The notes: generated from the letters alone by a model not told the origin. 49,673 bases of DNA from Terriglobia bacterium (GCA_020073105.1 JAIQFW010000025.1:1-49673), one strand, 5' to 3'. Positions 42,231-49,673 are shown, numbered from the stretch's first letter. Made by a program: numbers and translations.

Positions 42231-42608
42231 GTGTCGAACCCAGACCGAGAGAAACTTTTGCAGGTGCTCAAGCGCGAGTTGGACTTCCTCGAGGGGGGTG
42301 GTTATCGGTCACCACGGGGCTGGGGAGTCCCTTTGATCTTTGAAGATTCCCCAACCTGTCTGAGAAGTCCCTACTCTAATTGCCCGAGCGATAGCTGCCC
42401 GTTATTGCGGCTTGTGCCCACCGAGCATCGCTCCCGGGCGGCTGCCTGTCGCTATATCGCGTTGAACGATGTCGGCGACACCGTAGACAGCCTCTACCGG
42501 ACCGCTACTCAGCAACAACTCGAGGCGGCACTTCGTGACTGGCTGACCACAACCATAGTCCGTCTGGAAAACCAGGCTCCCGGCCATCCCAGCGAAGCAT
42601 GCCTGTAA
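42231..42608 (+). CDS. Conserved hypothetical protein with four Cys, 125 aa
   Basis: GTG at 42231 is preceded by GGGGGAAGG. The product reads MSNPDREKLLQVLKRELDFL, then GWGVPLIFEDSPTCLRSPYS, NCPSDSCPLLRLVP, and ACRYIALNDVGDTVDSLYRT. The Cys at PTC, NC, SC and AC probably bind a metal. This resembles a conserved but uncharacterised acidobacterial family, recognised by the DFLExGGY and FEDSPTCL segments. An in-frame start at 42204 is less likely because of weak spacing. Confidence 0.75.
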   Translation: MSNPDREKLLQVLKRELDFLEGGGYRSPRGWGVPLIFEDSPTCLRSPYSNCPSDSCPLLRLVPTEHRSRAAACRYIALNDVGDTVDSLYRTATQQQLEAALRDWLTTTIVRLENQAPGHPSEACL

Positions 42609-42769
42609 GCCCCGACTCCATGGTCCTCCGGATGAGGAGGTAGGGCGCTTCCCAAAAACCCTGATTCATGCAATGCTGCTAACCGTCTCAGGAGATACGC
42701 TTTACCCCGCACAGTAACTGCTGAGAGCAGGGGTAGGCGGCGCCTGCGGTTTCGGGTCGAGGCTGTGCT

Positions 42770-43804
42770 ATGCAAAGGATCGGTTCTGACATTGAGGTGT
42801 TCTCAACCTCTCCGCAGTCGATCGCGGTGAGCCGCGAGTCATACCTGGAGAACGTGATCGAGGTCGCCCGCTGGAGTGAGGAATGTGGCTGCCAGGGAAT
42901 TCTCGTCTACACCGACAACGGCCTGGTTGACCCCTGGCTGGTGGCGCAGGTGATTCTGCAGAACACCTCCCGGTTGTGTCCGCTCGTCGCGGTGCAGCCG
43001 GCGTACATGCATCCTTATTCCGTAGCCAAGATGGTGAGTTCCTTTGGCCACTTCTATCGCCGCCGTCTGTACCTCAACATGGTAGCGGGAGGGTTCACCA
43101 ATGACCTGGTCGCGCTCAACGATACCACTCCCCACGACAAGCGTTACGCACGGTTGACCGAGTACACCACCATTATTAAGGGGTTGCTGCAAAGTCCCAA
43201 CCCAGTCACTTTTCGGGGGGAGTTCTTCACCGTCGACAAACTGAAGATGACGCCACCACTCCCCGCGGAGCTGATGCCCGGCATTCTGGTGTCCGGGTCG
43301 TCCGATGCAGGGTTGGCCGCCGCTCGTGCTCTGGGCGCGACTGCCGTCATGTATCCCAAGCCGGCCAAGGAGTATGAGGACGAGCAGGTCCGGGTCAGCC
43401 CTGACACCGGAGTGCGGGTGGGAATCATTGCACGCCAGAATGAGGATGAAGCGTGGGCCGTCGCCCACGAACGTTTTCCGGAGGACCGTAAGGGGCAGAT
43501 TGCGCATAAGCTCGCTATGAAAGTCTCCGACTCTTCCTGGCACAAGCAACTGTCAGAGTTGGCCGATGAAACTGAAAAAGAGAGAAGCCCATATTGGCTG
43601 TTTCCTTTCCAGAACTACAAGACGTTCTGTCCCTACCTGGTGGGAAGTTATGACCGAGTTGCCCTGGAGCTGGCCAGGTATATGGGAATCGGATACCGAA
43701 CCTTCATACTGGACATTCCTCCCAGCCGGGAGGAGTTGGGGCACATTGGCGCAGTGTTCGCTGAAGCCCAAAAGAGAGTGACTCAGGGGTTGGGTCGAGT
43801 GTAA
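42770..43804 (+). CDS. LLM-class flavin-dependent oxidoreductase (SsuD-like)
   Basis: The 344-aa TIM-barrel protein has family segments: FSTSPQSIAVSRESYLENVI, SEECGCQGILVYTDNGLVDP, ISLYLNMVAGG-type YLNMVAGGFTNDLVALNDTT, and LVSGSSDAGLAAARALGATA. It lacks an obvious signal peptide. Members use FMN or F420 to oxidise sulfonates, alkanes or other small molecules. The substrate cannot be told. It is followed 54 nt later by a nitroreductase, also a flavoprotein. Confidence 0.9.
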   Translation: MQRIGSDIEVFSTSPQSIAVSRESYLENVIEVARWSEECGCQGILVYTDNGLVDPWLVAQVILQNTSRLCPLVAVQPAYMHPYSVAKMVSSFGHFYRRRLYLNMVAGGFTNDLVALNDTTPHDKRYARLTEYTTIIKGLLQSPNPVTFRGEFFTVDKLKMTPPLPAELMPGILVSGSSDAGLAAARALGATAVMYPKPAKEYEDEQVRVSPDTGVRVGIIARQNEDEAWAVAHERFPEDRKGQIAHKLAMKVSDSSWHKQLSELADETEKERSPYWLFPFQNYKTFCPYLVGSYDRVALELARYMGIGYRTFILDIPPSREELGHIGAVFAEAQKRVTQGLGRV

Positions 43805-43858
43805 GGAAGCCCGACCAGGGCAATCAGGACCAGATCAAAGATAGTGGAGAATAGCTTT

Positions 43859-44554
43859 ATGGCTGGCGCAGTTACGGAAACGCTTCTGAGCCGGGCAATC
43901 GCGGAGCGGCGGGCGACGCGACATTATGAGCCGACTCCAGTGGACGAGAACGACCTGCGGAAGATTCTGGAAGCGGGTCTGGCCGCTCCCAGCGGCTACA
44001 ACCTTCAGCCCTGGCGTTTCGTGGTGGTGCGCGACCTGGAGCAGCGAAGGCGACTGCGGGAAGCCGCCATGGGCCAGTCCAAAGTGGAGGAAGCGCCGGT
44101 AGTCATCGTGGCTTGTGGTGATCCGCAAGGCTGGAGAAACGGAGACCTCGATGAAGTGCTGCGAATGGCGGCGCAACACGGCCCCGACGGGCCCGCCAAG
44201 CATGAGTCCGTACGGCGGAATGTCATCCGGTTTCTGGGCGGTGTGCCCGGCAATCAGGGTGGCATCGGGCCGGATCTGGCGGTATGGGTGAACCGTCAGG
44301 TCATGGTTGCGTTCACCACCATGATGTGGATGGCGGAGGTGTTGGGCTACGAAACCGCACCCATGGAAGGCTTTTGGGAGGACAAGGTCAAAGCCGTTCT
44401 GAAGATCCCGGATTCCGTTCGCGTGGTCGCGCTTCTGGCCATCGGTCACGGTAAGCAAACCGATAAGCCGTTCGCCGAGCGTTTCCCCATGTCGCGCGTC
44501 GTATTTGCGGAAGAATGGGGCAAATCGATCCGGGTGGCAGGAGATCGCCAATGA
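43859..44554 (+). CDS. Nitroreductase-family protein
   Basis: ATG 43859 has GGAGAA upstream; a GTG at 43844 is an alternative start. The 231-aa protein has the FMN-binding RRATRHYEPTPVDENDLRKI segment and APSGYNLQPWRFVVVRDLEQ, the typical nitroreductase N-terminal signature, and the middle WMAEVLGYETAPMEGF. It would reduce nitro or quinone compounds with NAD(P)H in the cytoplasm. The stop overlaps the start of the PPK2 gene (ATGA), so the two are translated together. Confidence 0.9.
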   Translation: MAGAVTETLLSRAIAERRATRHYEPTPVDENDLRKILEAGLAAPSGYNLQPWRFVVVRDLEQRRRLREAAMGQSKVEEAPVVIVACGDPQGWRNGDLDEVLRMAAQHGPDGPAKHESVRRNVIRFLGGVPGNQGGIGPDLAVWVNRQVMVAFTTMMWMAEVLGYETAPMEGFWEDKVKAVLKIPDSVRVVALLAIGHGKQTDKPFAERFPMSRVVFAEEWGKSIRVAGDRQ

Positions 44555-45432
44555 GTTGGGCTAGCAAGCTGGTGAAACCGTATCGCGTCGAGGACGGCAA
44601 GAAATTTCGACTGAAGGATTTTGATCCCGGAGACACCGGACAGCTGCACTCCAAGGAGCACGCCGAGGAACTCCTACAGCGGGGAATCGCTTCCATGGCT
44701 GAGTTGCAGGACAAGCTCTACGCGCAAGATCGCTGGGGTGTGCTGATCATTTTTCAGGCGATGGATGCGGCCGGGAAAGACGGCGCCATCAAACACGTGA
44801 TGTCCGGCGTTAACCCGCAGGGCTGCCAGGTTTATTCCTTCAAAGTACCGTCGGCCGAAGACCTTGACCACGACTTTCTCTGGCGCACCAATCGGTTGCT
44901 GCCGGAGCGGGGCCGGATTGGCATCTTCAACCGCTCCTATTACGAGGAAGTTCTGGTGGCCCGGGTTCATCCCGAGATATTGCAGAACGAAAGGATACCG
45001 GCGCCCCTCGTGACCAAGGACATCTGGAAGGAACGCTTCGACGACATCAATGGCTGCGAAAAATACCTGACGCGAAATGGTATTGTCACGCGCAAGTTCT
45101 TTCTCCACCTTTCGAAGAAGGAGCAAAAGCGGCGTTTCCTCGAACGCCTGGAAAAACCAGAAAAAAACTGGAAGTTCTCCGCTGCTGACCTGCGTGAACG
45201 CGAGCACTGGGACGACTATATGAAAGCTTATGAAGATATGATCGTCCAGACCGCCACCGAGCATTCGCCCTGGTATGTGATTCCCGCGGACAACAAGTGG
45301 TTCACTCGCCTGGTGGTGGCGGCGGCCATTGTGGAGACCCTCGAGGACTTGAAGCTAGCCTATCCCAAGGTTGGTCCTGAGAAGCGGAAAGAATTGGAGG
45401 CCGCGCGGGCCAGCCTGGAAGCGAAGAAGTAG
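44551..45432 (+). CDS. Polyphosphate kinase 2 (PPK2) family phosphotransferase
   Basis: ATG 44551 follows GGCAGGAGA. The 293-aa protein has the PPK2 Walker-type motifs: FQAMDAAGKDGAIKHV (about residues 69-83), then DFLWRTNRLLPERGRIGIFN and RSYYEEVLVARVHP (about 108-141), and the lid-type WKERFDDINGCEKYLTRNG. PPK2 enzymes move phosphate between polyphosphate and nucleotides, forming NTP from NDP or AMP. The one-domain length fits class I or III; class cannot be settled by eye. Coupling to a nitroreductase is unusual. Confidence 0.92.
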   Translation: MSWASKLVKPYRVEDGKKFRLKDFDPGDTGQLHSKEHAEELLQRGIASMAELQDKLYAQDRWGVLIIFQAMDAAGKDGAIKHVMSGVNPQGCQVYSFKVPSAEDLDHDFLWRTNRLLPERGRIGIFNRSYYEEVLVARVHPEILQNERIPAPLVTKDIWKERFDDINGCEKYLTRNGIVTRKFFLHLSKKEQKRRFLERLEKPEKNWKFSAADLREREHWDDYMKAYEDMIVQTATEHSPWYVIPADNKWFTRLVVAAAIVETLEDLKLAYPKVGPEKRKELEAARASLEAKK

Positions 45433-45635
45433 CCGTTCCGGCTTCTTCGGCGATTGCCGTTGGTCCCGGAAATCGAGCCAGGGCCGTTACTCTCCGGTTA
45501 CCGCGGCGGTTCCCACCCCAAACTTTAGTGCTACGTCTATGGCCCATCCGGGGCTTGTACCACCGGTGTGAGCTTGCTACCGTGGGCGCAGTGAGCCTCC
45601 CCCAAGGTGCGGATGCATCTTTTCGGGGGTGATCC

Positions 45636-45758
45636 ATGAAGTTGGTTCATCTGTGCTACGCGGTGTTGGGCTATGCGGTGGCGCGCTGGGTGTTCCGGCG
45701 TGAGCCGGTTCCTGTGACGGATCCGGTGGCGCGTTTTCGGTCCTCTGGCTTGCTGTAA
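45636..45758 (+). CDS. Putative 40-aa small membrane-associated protein
   Basis: ATG at 45636 is preceded by GGGGGTGATCC. The product (MKLVHLCYAVLGYAVARWVF, then RREPVPVTDPVARFRSSGLL) has one short hydrophobic segment. It is followed 16 nt later by a strong terminator, which supports a transcribed short unit. It lies in an otherwise empty 480-bp gap. It could also be part of a small RNA. Confidence 0.35.
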   Translation: MKLVHLCYAVLGYAVARWVFRREPVPVTDPVARFRSSGLL

Positions 45759-45774
45759 GGTGGTTGCCTCCTTT

Positions 45775-45831
45775 ACGGGCGTGCGTAAGCCCCGTTGTGT
45801 GCTGCTTCGTCACGCACGCCCGTCCTCTTTT
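45775..45831 (+). terminator. Strong rho-independent terminator
   Basis: A perfect 12-bp stem: ACGGGCGTGCGT (45775-45786) with ACGCACGCCCGT (45812-45823), a 25-nt loop, and CCTCTTTT after it. Confidence 0.75.
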
Positions 45832-45917
45832 CCTGTCCACTAAGGTTCTACGACCTTGGTTTGCCTGTCTGCTCGGCCTCTGACCCGGATTCTGGTTACA
45901 ATTTTTGGCAGAGTTCC

Positions 45918-46637
45918 GTGAAGCGCACCTTCCAATTCCGTCTAGCTTTGGTTTTGTTGGGGTTGTTATCCCCGGTTTGTGCGCTGGCGCAATATGACGG
46001 CCCCATTTCCCTGGGTGATTTTGCCCGCTCTCTGCGCCGCGAAAAACAACCGGCGGCGCCCGTAACGATCGACAATGACAATCTCTTTCAAGTCTTGGAG
46101 CAAGTCCAAAGCCAGCGGCTCGGACGGGGTCCGCTGTTCTCCTGGAACGGCTCCGGAAACACCTTTCAAGCGACTTTTCCTGACGGAACCTGCAGCCTCT
46201 CCTTCAACGCCAATGCAACGTCGCTTCTGACCGTTCCGTACGTAGCAGAGGAACTGCCTCAGGACCAGCTCGCGAGGCTCGACGGTCCCGCGAGCATCGA
46301 CGGAGACACCTTGCAAGTCTCGATCTACAACGGCACGGGGTGGAGCTTGAAGGAAATTACGGTAGGCTTGACTATCGTGCGCCGTCCCGAAAACAACACC
46401 GCCTACTACGGGGCTGCCAAATTGCTGCCTGCAGTCGCGGACAATCCTCCGGCCGCCACGAAGCCCTCTGACTTGACACTGCTGCTTCACCTAAAAGGCA
46501 CGGTTGTCCCCCTAGGCACGACCATACTTCAGGAAAAGCTGCCTGCTGTCCTGGCCCCCGGCCAAGAATGGCACTGGGCCATCGTACAAGCCAAAGGGAT
46601 CCGGCCCAGCCCGCTGCTAGCTCCACTCCGCTACTAG
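45918..46637 (+). CDS. Exported hypothetical protein, 239 aa
   Basis: GTG 45918 begins a signal peptide (VKRTFQFRLALVLLGLLSPV, CALA). The mature protein contains an N-terminal helical part with RSLRREKQPAAPVTIDND, then a beta-rich domain (LLTVPYVAEELPQDQLARLD, LQVSIYNGTGWSLKEITVGL, LLLHLKGTVVPLGTTILQEK). It resembles an immunoglobulin-like periplasmic protein. Function unknown. The stop codon TAG is the first three bases of an inverted-repeat element. Confidence 0.8.
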   Translation: MKRTFQFRLALVLLGLLSPVCALAQYDGPISLGDFARSLRREKQPAAPVTIDNDNLFQVLEQVQSQRLGRGPLFSWNGSGNTFQATFPDGTCSLSFNANATSLLTVPYVAEELPQDQLARLDGPASIDGDTLQVSIYNGTGWSLKEITVGLTIVRRPENNTAYYGAAKLLPAVADNPPAATKPSDLTLLLHLKGTVVPLGTTILQEKLPAVLAPGQEWHWAIVQAKGIRPSPLLAPLRY

Positions 46638-46751
46638 CAGGCTGCGGAAAAATGCAGGTATTGGGTGGAGCAGCGCTGCATCAAGCCGGTCCTTTTCATT
46701 GTGCCCTTTAGGGCCCGAGGTACTTACAGCGCATTTCTCCGCAGCCTACTA
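46635..46751. mobile_element. MITE-like element with 21-bp terminal inverted repeats
   Basis: The left end (46635-46655, TAGCAGGCTGCGGAAAAATG plus C) and right end (46731-46751) are inverted repeats with 19 of 21 matches. The whole is 117 bp and encodes no protein. The interior carries GGGCCC/GCCCTTTAGGGCCC-like self-complementary sequence, so the RNA can fold. Insertion overlaps the TAG of the upstream gene exactly. The end sequence GGCTGCGGAAAAA is familiar from IS-derived ends, so this may be an IS-mobilised miniature element. Confidence 0.65.
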
Positions 46752-46806
46752 GATCGTTCATCCAGAAATCTTTCGCGTTCCTTCTTGTGCTAACCTCCGG
46801 GCGTAC

Positions 46807-47745
46807 ATGCCTGGAGCGGGTAGAGTTCGCGTTGGCACGGCAGGCTGGTCTTACAAGGACTGGGAGGGCATCTTCTACCCTCCAGGAATGCAGCGGCGGA
46901 GGCAGCACCCGCTGGAAATCCTGGCGCGGTGCTTTGACGTCGTCGAGATCAACACTTCATTCTACGGACATATCAAGCCCGAGTTAGCCAGACTGTGGGT
47001 GAAGAAGGTGGAGGCGGTGAATTCCGCTTTCATGTTTACCGCCAAATTGCATCGTTCGTTTACCCATTCTCCCCTGGCGGTGATGGAGCCCACTTCGGCG
47101 GCGACCATCAAACCTACCGACGAGGATGAGCGCCTGGCGCGCGAAGGGCTGGACGCGTTGGCCGCGACCGGCAGGCTGGGAGCGTTGCTGATTCAATTTC
47201 CGTTTTCGTTCAAGAATACGTCGCTCAATCGTGAGTACCTGGAGACGCTGCTACGCCAGTTTATCGAGTATCCCAGGGTGGTCGAAGTGCGCCACGAGAG
47301 CTGGGACAGTCCTGAGACCATTCACGAGTTCGAACAGAAGAATGTTTCCTTCTGCAATATCGATCAGCCGCTGATCGGGCGGTCTTTGGATGCTACCGAG
47401 CACGTGACTTCACCCGTCGGCTATGTGCGGTTGCATGGGCGCAACTACGACCAGTGGTTCGAAGCGGAAAGAGGCGAAGACCGCTACAACTACTTGTACC
47501 CGGAAACCGAACTGGCCGCATGGAAAGATAAGATCAATCGCATGGCGGGGAAGGCCGAGGTGACCTACGTGATCACCAACAATCACTTTGAAGCCAAGGC
47601 CGGAGTGAACGCACTGCAGTTGAAACACATGCTTAGCGGCGAAAGAGTGAAAGCGCCCGAGACGCTGCTGAAGCATTATCCGGAGCTGAAGGGAATCGCC
47701 GACCCCCTACCGGAGGACGAGTCGGACTTGCCGTTGCTGGCGTAA
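46807..47745 (+). CDS. DUF72 (YecE-like) protein
   Basis: The 312-aa TIM-barrel-like protein has the family start VRVGTAGWSYKDWEGIFYPP, followed by EINTSFYGHIKPELARLWVK, FMFTAKLHRSFTHSP, GRLGALLIQFPFSFKNT, VVEVRHESW and GYVRLHGRNYDQWF. DUF72 proteins have unknown activity. The ATG at 46807 lies 55 nt after the MITE-like element. Confidence 0.9.
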   Translation: MPGAGRVRVGTAGWSYKDWEGIFYPPGMQRRRQHPLEILARCFDVVEINTSFYGHIKPELARLWVKKVEAVNSAFMFTAKLHRSFTHSPLAVMEPTSAATIKPTDEDERLAREGLDALAATGRLGALLIQFPFSFKNTSLNREYLETLLRQFIEYPRVVEVRHESWDSPETIHEFEQKNVSFCNIDQPLIGRSLDATEHVTSPVGYVRLHGRNYDQWFEAERGEDRYNYLYPETELAAWKDKINRMAGKAEVTYVITNNHFEAKAGVNALQLKHMLSGERVKAPETLLKHYPELKGIADPLPEDESDLPLLA

Positions 47746-47922
47746 CGGAATAAAGGGCGGCCCACCCGCCGGTTCCTTCCCGATTTGGAAACAGCTTCAT
47801 CGATGATGGTCATCCATCACATCCACTGGCCCCAGAACTGTCCGAGGATCGTTTGGGATCTGTGGTGGGTTCGGCACGCGAGGGTGGGAACGTACTCTAT
47901 TCCGGCCGGCGAAACAGGTAAT

Positions 47923-47996
47923 GGCCCCGTAGCTCAGCCGATAGAGCGCTTAGGTTCGCACCTTAGAGGTCGTGAGTTCGAATCTCACCGGGGCCA
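47923..47996 (+). tRNA. tRNA gene with unusual D-loop and anticodon arm; identity uncertain
   Basis: The 74-nt sequence starts GGCCCCGTAGCTCAGCCGAT and ends GAATCTCACCGGGGCCA. Acceptor (GGCCCCG/CGGGGCC), D-stem (GCTC/GAGC) and T-arm (GTGAG-TTCGAAT-CTCAC) are perfect. The D-loop (AGCCGATA) lacks the usual GG pair, and the region between the D-stem and the variable loop is one base too long. The best anticodon stem (TTAGG/CTTAG, two wobbles) gives loop TTCGCAC and anticodon CGC (Ala), but the third acceptor pair is C-G and not the G-U expected for tRNA-Ala. An Arg-type origin is possible. CCA is not encoded. Confidence 0.75.
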
Positions 47997-48065
47997 CTCT
48001 AGCGCCCAATTACGAAGGTACGTTCTGGCTTGACATCGAATCGAACCAGAGAGAGACTTCAGTTG

Positions 48066-48088
48066 TAAGGTGCGAACCTAAGCGCTCT
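48066..48088 (-). repeat. Inverted 23-bp copy of the tRNA anticodon region
   Basis: This sequence is the perfect reverse complement of tRNA positions 47943-47965 (from the end of the D-stem through the anticodon to the 3' side of the anticodon stem). It lies 100 bp downstream, before the terminator. Confidence 0.9.
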
Positions 48089-48104
48089 GCTTGGGAAAGT
48101 TCTT

Positions 48105-48132
48105 AAGGCGGCCCCACGGCCGCCTTTGTTTT
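48105..48132 (+). terminator. Rho-independent terminator after the tRNA
   Basis: AAGGCGGCC-CCAC-GGCCGCCTT with TTGTTTT after it: a perfect 9-bp GC-rich stem and a U tail. Confidence 0.85.
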
Positions 48133-48177
48133 ATGTAGGCGCGGTCCTCGCCCGGACAATCGATATCCCCACAATCT

Positions 48178-48244
48178 TGTCATCCTGAGCGAAGCATCTC
48201 GATTCGCATTGCGAATCGGGATACGTAGTCGAAGGATCCCTACT
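48178..48244. repeat. Dispersed hairpin repeat (TGTCATCCTGAGCGAAG type)
   Basis: The sequence begins TGTCATCCTGAGCGAAGC and contains the hairpin CTCGATTCGC-ATT-GCGAATCGGG (one wobble), then GTAGTCGAAGGATCCCTA. A related copy with a different hairpin is at 49459. Sequences of this type are frequent in Acidobacteria, as I recall. Confidence 0.6.
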
Positions 48245-48368
48245 CCCTCACCTGCAGCGCGAATGCATCAGGGAGTTCTCCCCGGCAATTGGGCGGGAAC
48301 ACTGCGGACAGCGAATGGACAAAGCTGAAGAAGGCTGCCGTCGCGGTCCCAGCACCCGCCCATCGATA

Positions 48369-49394
48369 TCACAGTGAGACTTCGCCTTCCATGATCTGCA
48401 CCGCATGCCCCCCCACGCGGACATTTGAAATGCTGTCTCCACTCTTGCTCGATCGAACGAAGATCTTGCTCGGCCGCTTCATTTCTACACCTTGCAAAAT
48501 CAGCACGGTTTCATCCGGCTGGGCCATGCCATACTTGACCATCCATGCGGAAGTGCATCCTGCGGCGGATCCTGTAGCGGCGTCTTCGCCCGTGGAATAA
48601 AGGCCTCGGGCACGAAGGCCGACCTTCGGGTCGCCGGTTTCGCGGCTAATAAAGTAAAAATCACTCGCTTCGGCCTGCTGGCTCTTCAGACAAGCGGAAG
48701 CCTTCTGAAAATCGAACTGCAAAGCTTGCAGCGTGCTCAACCGCCGAATGGGGACGATGGCAAACGGCAGGCCTGTGGAGACCGTCTGGACCGGAAATCC
48801 GGAGTCGATTTCCGCGGCATCGAGCCCCAAGGCCTCTGCCACTGCGCGACGATCCAGCACAGGGCCGAAAATCGGGGGCACCTGACGCATCTCGCCGAAC
48901 ACGCCATCCGCCTCTTCGCGAAACGACACCGGAATCTTCCCGACCTTTAAGTCCAGTACGATCGTCGACGCCGCGGCCTCGCTTGCCTTGACCATGCCAC
49001 TGTCCAGTCGCATGGTTCGGAGGATAGTTGCCGTGCCCAGGGTGGGATGCCCGGCAAACGGGACTTCCTCATAAGGAGTAAAGATGCGGACTTTCACTCC
49101 CTCACGCGCTTCGATGGCAGTCTCACGAGGAAACACAAATGTGGTTTCTTGCAGATTGGTTTCACGAGCCAGGTCCTGCATCTCTGCATCGCTTAGCCCG
49201 CGGGCATCGGTGAAGACCGAAAGCGGATTGCCCTGCAATCGCTGGGACGCGAACACATCCATTTGTACGAAGTGAAAGTGTCGAGAACTTCCATTGGGAT
49301 TAGGTTCCGCGGAAGTTCGCGCACCGTCGAGCAGGACGGGTGCAACCGTTGAGACAGCAAGGGTTTTTAGAAACCTGCGCCGCGTGTCTTTCAT
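48369..49394 (-). CDS. PhzF-family isomerase-like protein with Tat signal
   Basis: I start at ATG 49394 (MKDTRRRFLKTLAVST), which gives a twin-arginine signal (RRRFLK) and a hydrophobic segment; the longer frame to 49436 would hide it. The 341-aa protein has PhzF features: FVQMDVFASQRLQGNPLSVF, NLQETTFVFPRE (catalytic Glu about residue 83), RIFTPYEEVPFAGHPTLGTA and STGEDAATGSAAGC. PhzF proteins are pterin-like-fold epimerases or isomerases, most with unknown substrates. Tat export of such an enzyme is unusual. It lies on the minus strand with no partner. Confidence 0.9.
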   Translation of the reverse strand: MKDTRRRFLKTLAVSTVAPVLLDGARTSAEPNPNGSSRHFHFVQMDVFASQRLQGNPLSVFTDARGLSDAEMQDLARETNLQETTFVFPRETAIEAREGVKVRIFTPYEEVPFAGHPTLGTATILRTMRLDSGMVKASEAAASTIVLDLKVGKIPVSFREEADGVFGEMRQVPPIFGPVLDRRAVAEALGLDAAEIDSGFPVQTVSTGLPFAIVPIRRLSTLQALQFDFQKASACLKSQQAEASDFYFISRETGDPKVGLRARGLYSTGEDAATGSAAGCTSAWMVKYGMAQPDETVLILQGVEMKRPSKIFVRSSKSGDSISNVRVGGHAVQIMEGEVSL

Positions 49395-49458
49395 GGGTAA
49401 GGATTGTACGCTGGGACTCACTCTCCCACATTGCATGCGCGCCGAAATCCCCCATATT

Positions 49459-49504
49459 TGTCATCCTGAGCGAAATGGCCGTTTCGCGAAGCGAAGCGGC
49501 CACG
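49459..49504. repeat. Dispersed hairpin repeat, second copy
   Basis: TGTCATCCTGAGCGAAA is followed by TGGCCGTTTCGC-GAA-GCGAAGCGGCCA (49476-49502), a 12-bp hairpin with one wobble pair. It shares the leading 16 nt with the element at 48178. Confidence 0.6.
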
Positions 49505-49673
49505 GAGCGCCGCGTCTATCAACGACCCTCACAGTCTGTCATCCTTCTATGAAAACGGGCGTACGTGTCCATAGGGAACTTTGCGGCGCTGCGGACAGGC
49601 TTCTATTCGTGCTCGAGGCACATAAGGTATGTCCGGTCTCCGCCGCTCCATCTGAGCGTCGTTCTCGAAGAAC
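49505..49673. other. Window edge, no supported gene
   Basis: No open frame or motif is convincing in the last 170 bp. Confidence 0.5.

Overview
The window looks like a chromosomal segment of an Acidobacteriota bacterium, probably a soil member of the Terriglobia/Koribacter-like group. No marker gene proves this. The inference rests on moderately high GC content, many large secreted beta-propeller and BNR proteins, choice-of-anchor-D (ASPM/HYDIN-like) lipoproteins ending in a fibronectin III module, an exosortase, and dispersed hairpin repeats beginning TGTCATCCTGAGCGAA.

Layout. Positions 1-2.1 kb are decayed: a partial IS481-like transposase runs off the left edge, followed by a secreted small protein, a PilZ remnant and a nonsense-riddled YVTN-type lipoprotein. 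Positions 2.4-5.8 kb hold an unrecognised three-gene minus-strand cluster, a receiver-like protein with Glu in place of the phosphoacceptor Asp, and an STGP-motif protein with its own terminator. Positions 6.4-15.2 kb hold a frameshifted PQQ-like propeller, a site-2 protease with C-terminal zinc ribbons, and minus-strand secreted proteins (BNR, PpiC-like, and two SH3-like proteins with overlapping ends).

Positions 15.4-25.0 kb are the best defined region: a TetR regulator, a strong promoter with an operator-like palindrome over its start, then a ten-gene respiratory operon (heme-binding porin-like protein, diheme cytochrome c, a frameshifted carboxypeptidase-regulatory-like protein, oxidase subunits II and I, two subunit III proteins, subunit IV, a small CxxC membrane protein, and heme O synthase). 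The two cytochromes probably feed the CuA-containing oxidase, and CtaB supplies its heme.

Positions 25.1-29.2 kb carry a CocE/S15 hydrolase, a pseudogene, an exosortase and a cysteine-containing small protein. Positions 29.2-36.4 kb carry three paralogous anchor-D/FnIII proteins plus a nonsense-broken FnIII relic; the largest has an exact 312-bp internal repeat period. Positions 37.2-40.6 kb carry a BNR protein and a secreted PQQ-like propeller whose signal peptide contains an (AG)8 tract that puts the start codon out of frame, a candidate phase-variable gene. Positions 40.8-49.4 kb are mixed: a monoheme protein, a YbaK domain, small conserved proteins, an LLM oxidoreductase, a nitroreductase overlapping a PPK2 kinase, a secreted protein with a MITE-like element at its stop codon, DUF72, an unusual tRNA with a perfect inverted partial copy, and a Tat-exported PhzF protein.

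Several frames are broken. Some (1.6 kb, 27.2 kb) carry multiple lesions and are real decay. Others (6.6, 19.2, 31.6 and 40.6 kb) carry one or two and could be either biology or sequence error.
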